From the NCBI GenBank assembly GCA_031284295.1, contig JAITAE010000228.1, positions 1 to 7,661 of the forward strand: DNA of 7,661 nucleotides. The letters run 5' to 3'. This document shows positions 5,394 through 7,661 of this stretch, one piece after another (position 1 is the stretch's first letter; each line of letters starts with the position of its first letter). The notes under the pieces are model-generated. The model saw only the letters and a program-made list of their open reading frames with translations. It did no database searches and had not been told where the DNA came from. The DNA comes from Spirochaetaceae bacterium (lineage in GTDB: Bacteria; Spirochaetota; Spirochaetia; Treponematales; Breznakiellaceae). The position numbers and the translations under genes are program-made.

Positions 5394-7001
5394 TTAGGGA
5401 TGAGGTAGTATATTTGCGATAAAATCGACGGTTTCCCTGTCCGGCAAGGGGCCGGCTGTTACTTCATTGTCAAAAATTATCACTTCCGCCTTTTCCGGAT
5501 CGTACCGCGGCCATTGCGTAGCTGTCGGCGGCGGCGCGCCTATGTTGGGATCGGCATTTTTGATAAAGTTGACCCATCGCGTAAACATTTCCAGTGCCAT
5601 CTTTTTGTTTTTAACGCCGCGTAACGCGCTGCTGTTAAACACATAGTCTAATTCTGATGAATGATACGCTCCGAGCGCTTCCAACGGGCTGCCGGGCGCG
5701 ACATAGTTGTAGTTGTACATAAAAACTTTGCCGCCATGAGCGGCAACAAGATCGCCGAATACCTTTGTGTCGGCGACAAACCACGTGCCGCCAAAAAGCT
5801 GCCGCGTCCTTTGTAGCGCGCTGTTATTTTCATCTACCGGGAAATGGTCCACATATACGCGCCAGTCTTTGCCAATCACGCGGGCCGCAATAGTTTTGTA
5901 GTAAGCGTTATCGACAGGGTCCTGAATAAAAAGGGAACTTTCGTCATGGTTAAATCCGACAAGCAGGTTTACCTTGTTAAAGTTCCCCTCCCCGATAGCC
6001 GCCGCCGGATCCTTTGGAAGCGTCCCGCCGTCAAATATAGGCGTGTAAAAAAACGCCTGGGGCGCGGGCCCCTGACTCAGTGCAAACGGGCTAAGATAGT
6101 TCAGAATATCCGCGTCTACCAGCCGCAGTTGTTCAAGCCCGTCCGCATTGTCTGCCGCGCCGAAAATCTTGGCAAACAACAGCGAAGTTTCTATAGATGT
6201 TTGCAAATTGCCACGGGAAGCGGCAAGGGACGGTATGCCAAGAACAGAACCGCTTTCCATGATGGCGCTACGGAAAAGTCCCTCTGCGCGAGGGCTCACG
6301 ATGAGCGCGGAAACGCTTACGCTGCCGGCTGATTCGCCGCCTATAGTTACCTTGCCGGGATCCCCGCCGAAACTTGCGATATTGTCCCTGACCCATTCAA
6401 GCGCCTTTATCTGATCAAGCAGCCCCCAATTACCCGTTGTCCCGTACCGGTTGTATGTCTCCTGGGAAGAAAAGAAACCGAGCGTGCTGAGCCTGTAATT
6501 TATCGTTACCATTATCACGCCGTTTTGGGCAAAATTTGTACCATCATAACGGATTTCATTTCCCGAACCGAATCCAAATCCGCCGCCGTGAATGAACACA
6601 TAAACCGGCAATCTCTCGTCCGCGTCAGGCGCGGCGGGAGTCCAAATATTCAAGGTAAGGCAATCCTCGGATTGTTCAGGGTTCTTTGTTACTACGTAGC
6701 TATTTGGGTATTGAATGGCTATAGGCCCGTACTCAGTGCAATCACGAACCTCGTCCCACGGCTCCGTGTCTTGCGGTGGAGCAAAACGCAAATCCCCTAC
6801 CGGAGCTTTGGCATAGGGAATCCCCTTGTACGAATAGACACCGCCAGTCTGAATTCCCTGTAATATCCCTTTGCTTGTTGTAACAACAGAAGCCTGAGGG
6901 GGCGGCGTACCGTCCAGCTTTCCTGCCGAAAATACCGTCCCCGCCTGCAACAGGTATACCGCGCACATTATGCCGATACCTGCCCTCATCTGATTATACA
7001 A
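5394..7001 (-). CDS. Secreted type-B carboxylesterase (para-nitrobenzyl esterase-like)
   Basis: Alpha/beta-hydrolase of the carboxylesterase type-B family, 535 residues from the proposed TTG start, which hydrolyses carboxylic esters; the natural substrate is unknown. Numbering from TTG as residue 1: signal peptide about 1-26 (hydrophobic core about 9-24, likely cut after FSA), EDCLTLNIW signature (112-120), oxyanion-hole HGGGF (138-142), nucleophile elbow GGESAG (221-226, S224), acid E354 in NHDESS, and histidine H447 in GAYHSSELDYVF. C88 and C114 could form the family's usual disulfide. The catalytic triad is complete. The TTG at 7001-6999 has AGGAGG (7013-7008) at an ideal 6 nt. The in-frame ATG at 6989 is 18 nt away, and a still longer frame to 7130 has no support. 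The gene stands alone, converging on the operon. Confidence 0.9.
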   Translation of the reverse strand: MYNQMRAGIGIMCAVYLLQAGTVFSAGKLDGTPPPQASVVTTSKGILQGIQTGGVYSYKGIPYAKAPVGDLRFAPPQDTEPWDEVRDCTEYGPIAIQYPNSYVVTKNPEQSEDCLTLNIWTPAAPDADERLPVYVFIHGGGFGFGSGNEIRYDGTNFAQNGVIMVTINYRLSTLGFFSSQETYNRYGTTGNWGLLDQIKALEWVRDNIASFGGDPGKVTIGGESAGSVSVSALIVSPRAEGLFRSAIMESGSVLGIPSLAASRGNLQTSIETSLLFAKIFGAADNADGLEQLRLVDADILNYLSPFALSQGPAPQAFFYTPIFDGGTLPKDPAAAIGEGNFNKVNLLVGFNHDESSLFIQDPVDNAYYKTIAARVIGKDWRVYVDHFPVDENNSALQRTRQLFGGTWFVADTKVFGDLVAAHGGKVFMYNYNYVAPGSPLEALGAYHSSELDYVFNSSALRGVKNKKMALEMFTRWVNFIKNADPNIGAPPPTATQWPRYDPEKAEVIIFDNEVTAGPLPDRETVDFIANILPHP

Positions 7002-7007
7002 TCTTGT

Positions 7008-7031
7008 CCTCCTAAATTCGCTACCGCGAAT
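7008..7031 (-). promoter_or_regulatory. Ribosome binding site with adjoining hairpin, esterase leader
   Basis: On the minus strand, AGGAGG (7013-7008) lies 6 nt before TTG, which selects that start. Two bases upstream is the 6-bp hairpin ATTCGC-ggta-GCGAAT (7031-7016). Its GGTA loop flanked by GC matches the inner hairpin at 5225-5238. It could be a protein operator, an mRNA stabiliser or a control on ribosome access. I see no convincing -35/-10 pair further upstream; TTTAAT at 7038-7033 is only a lone -10-like box. Confidence 0.55.
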
Positions 7032-7379
7032 GATTAAAAGCGCGGCCACATTAGTATTTATGCATGGCGTAAAAATAAGGTTCGGAGATGCCCCGATGCT
7101 GTGTTGACACCCTTTGGGGCTTACGTCCAAAACGATTCTCCGCGTACCTTGAATTTATTATCCCGCAATTCCACCGGAAAAACAAGCCACACAGATGAAC
7201 ACAACCTAGAAAAGCGGCTCGGTGATTTCGTATTTTTTATTGGGTTGTGGGGGAGGGGGGATACGTCGAATGCTCATAAAGGACGGAATCAATCCAGCCA
7301 ACATAAAGACTGTGAGATAACCAACCGGGTTATCGAACAAGTATAATCAATACTTCTCTTTCCGTCACGGCCCTTCAAA

Positions 7380-7440
7380 TTCAATGAACCTCCCCGCCCT
7401 GAAGGTCGGGGTATCATGTAAACGTTGCATTGTTTACGAG
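7380..7440 (-). mobile_element. Possible IS200/IS605 right-end or omega-RNA 3' remnant
   Basis: Read on the minus strand, an imperfect hairpin CCCCG-a-CC-ttca-GG-g-CGGGG (7411-7392) is followed at once by AGGTTCATTGAA (7391-7380). A GC hairpin with a short loop ending in GGGG-AGG-TTCA is the usual look of the right end of IS605-group elements and of the 3' scaffold of the RNA that guides TnpB. A second hairpin with arms GTAAAC and GTTTAC lies just inside (7418-7437). The body would lie to the right, but no TnpB-like protein is visible up to 7661, so this is a remnant, a non-autonomous element or a chance look-alike. Confidence 0.35.
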
Positions 7441-7486
7441 GTTCTGTAAGGAAATTATTTAACTGTGGAGATTTGCATAGCAAATC
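7418..7486 (+). repeat. Modular repeat, copy 1
   Basis: Order of parts: hairpin with arms GTAAAC/GTTTAC and an 8-nt loop (7418-7437), three bases, the constant 16-mer GTTCTGTAAGGAAATT (7441-7456), a linker containing TGTGG (7464-7468), and a perfect 7-bp hairpin GATTTGC-ata-GCAAATC (7470-7486). Copy 2 lies 140 bp to the right with the same order of parts. Confidence 0.6.
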
Positions 7487-7526
7487 CGTCTACTACCATT
7501 TTTTGTTGACATTACCAATTCTCTCT

Positions 7527-7557
7527 CGCCCTAGGGCGGGGTAGCAGACCCCACTGC
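7527..7557. repeat. Perfect 12-bp palindrome and partial copy of a hairpin arm
   Basis: CGCCCTAGGGCG (7527-7538) is a perfect palindrome. Right after it, AGCAGACCCCACTGC (7543-7557) repeats exactly the 15 bases at 7617-7631, the right arm of the large hairpin in copy 2 of the modular repeat. It looks like a half-copy of that hairpin whose left arm has been lost or replaced, leaving only GGGG (7538-7541) able to pair with CCCC (7549-7552). Confidence 0.6.
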
Positions 7558-7561
7558 TCAG

Positions 7562-7628
7562 GAGCCTCCCGCGGAGGCTCGTTCTGTAAGGAAATTTATC
7601 AATGTGGGGTCTGCGGAGCAGACCCCAC
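7562..7628 (+). repeat. Modular repeat, copy 2
   Basis: Order of parts: perfect 8-bp hairpin GAGCCTCC-cgc-GGAGGCTC (7562-7580), directly followed by the constant 16-mer GTTCTGTAAGGAAATT (7581-7596), a linker containing TGTGG (7603-7607), and a perfect 11-bp hairpin with arms GTGGGGTCTGC (7604-7614) and GCAGACCCCAC (7618-7628) and loop GGA. The stems differ in sequence from those of copy 1 although the layout is the same. Confidence 0.65.
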
Positions 7629-7661
7629 TGCGAATAACCAGGACAAAGACAGGGGTCTAAC

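Larger units (their letters stand above)
7032..7661. other. Non-coding right flank with repeats and a possible mobile-element end
   Basis: No gene is supported here. Reading rightward: plain sequence upstream of the esterase (7032-7240), a G-run tract (7242-7260), a 7-bp hairpin GATAACC/GGTTATC (7316-7334), an AT-rich dyad AAGTAT/ATACTT (7339-7355) containing a TATAAT without a matching -35, an IS605-end-like motif (7380-7411), then the modular repeats (7418-7631). The last 30 bases run off the window with nothing recognisable. Confidence 0.6.

Noticed and set aside
7002..7130. N-terminal extension of the esterase up to 7130
   Set aside because: The extension would place the signal peptide internally, and the strong AGGAGG with ideal spacing lies inside it before the TTG at 7001.
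7342..7347. Promoter at the perfect TATAAT
   Set aside because: No -35-like box lies 16-18 bp upstream and there is no extended -10, so an AT-rich dyad explains it as well.
7289..7483. Minus-strand frame of 64 codons through the IS605-like end
   Set aside because: It lacks a TnpB zinc-finger or catalytic motif and reads through the hairpins; at most it is read-through of an element end.

Overview
The window is a bacterial chromosome segment of moderately high GC content. A four-gene plus-strand operon (486-4914) faces a single minus-strand secreted esterase gene (5394-7001), and these are surrounded by intergenic DNA unusually rich in palindromes. The GlgA-like protein, the operon composition and the style of the intergenic palindromes suggest a spirochaete, perhaps a Treponema-like gut species. 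That assignment is an inference from protein flavour, not a proven one.

Layout. 1-485 is intergenic: a possible divergent promoter pair (34-83), a GC-rich region with competing inverted repeats (145-299), two exact 20-bp repeats around a small hairpin (360-420), then a good promoter and ribosome binding site for the operon. 486-4914 holds paaK (aryl-acid CoA ligase), a tandem-ACT protein, glgA (glycogen synthase) and a D-Ala-D-Ala carboxypeptidase. Spacing is 9 bp, then a 1-bp overlap, then a 4-bp overlap, so the genes are very probably co-transcribed and partly translationally coupled. 4915-5393 separates the converging genes and contains at least five strong hairpins. 5394-7001 is a type-B carboxylesterase with a signal peptide, probably starting at TTG. 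7002-7661 has no convincing gene. It holds a hairpin touching the esterase ribosome binding site, a motif resembling the right end of an IS200/IS605 (TnpB-type) element, and two copies of a repeat whose constant 16-mer is flanked by hairpins of differing stem sequence.

How the genes fit together. PaaK and the ACT protein form a known neighbourhood for activating arylacetates made by amino-acid fermentation, with the ACT protein as a likely amino-acid sensor. GlgA stores carbon as glycogen, and the carboxypeptidase trims peptidoglycan outside the membrane. The last two have no obvious biochemical link to the first two. The esterase is exported and probably acts on esters in the periplasm or outside the cell.

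No clear new defence or catalytic system is visible. The most unusual content is in the intergenic DNA: many hairpins whose tips read GC-GNA-GC, the class of exceptionally stable DNA mini-hairpins, plus the two-copy modular repeat near the right edge.
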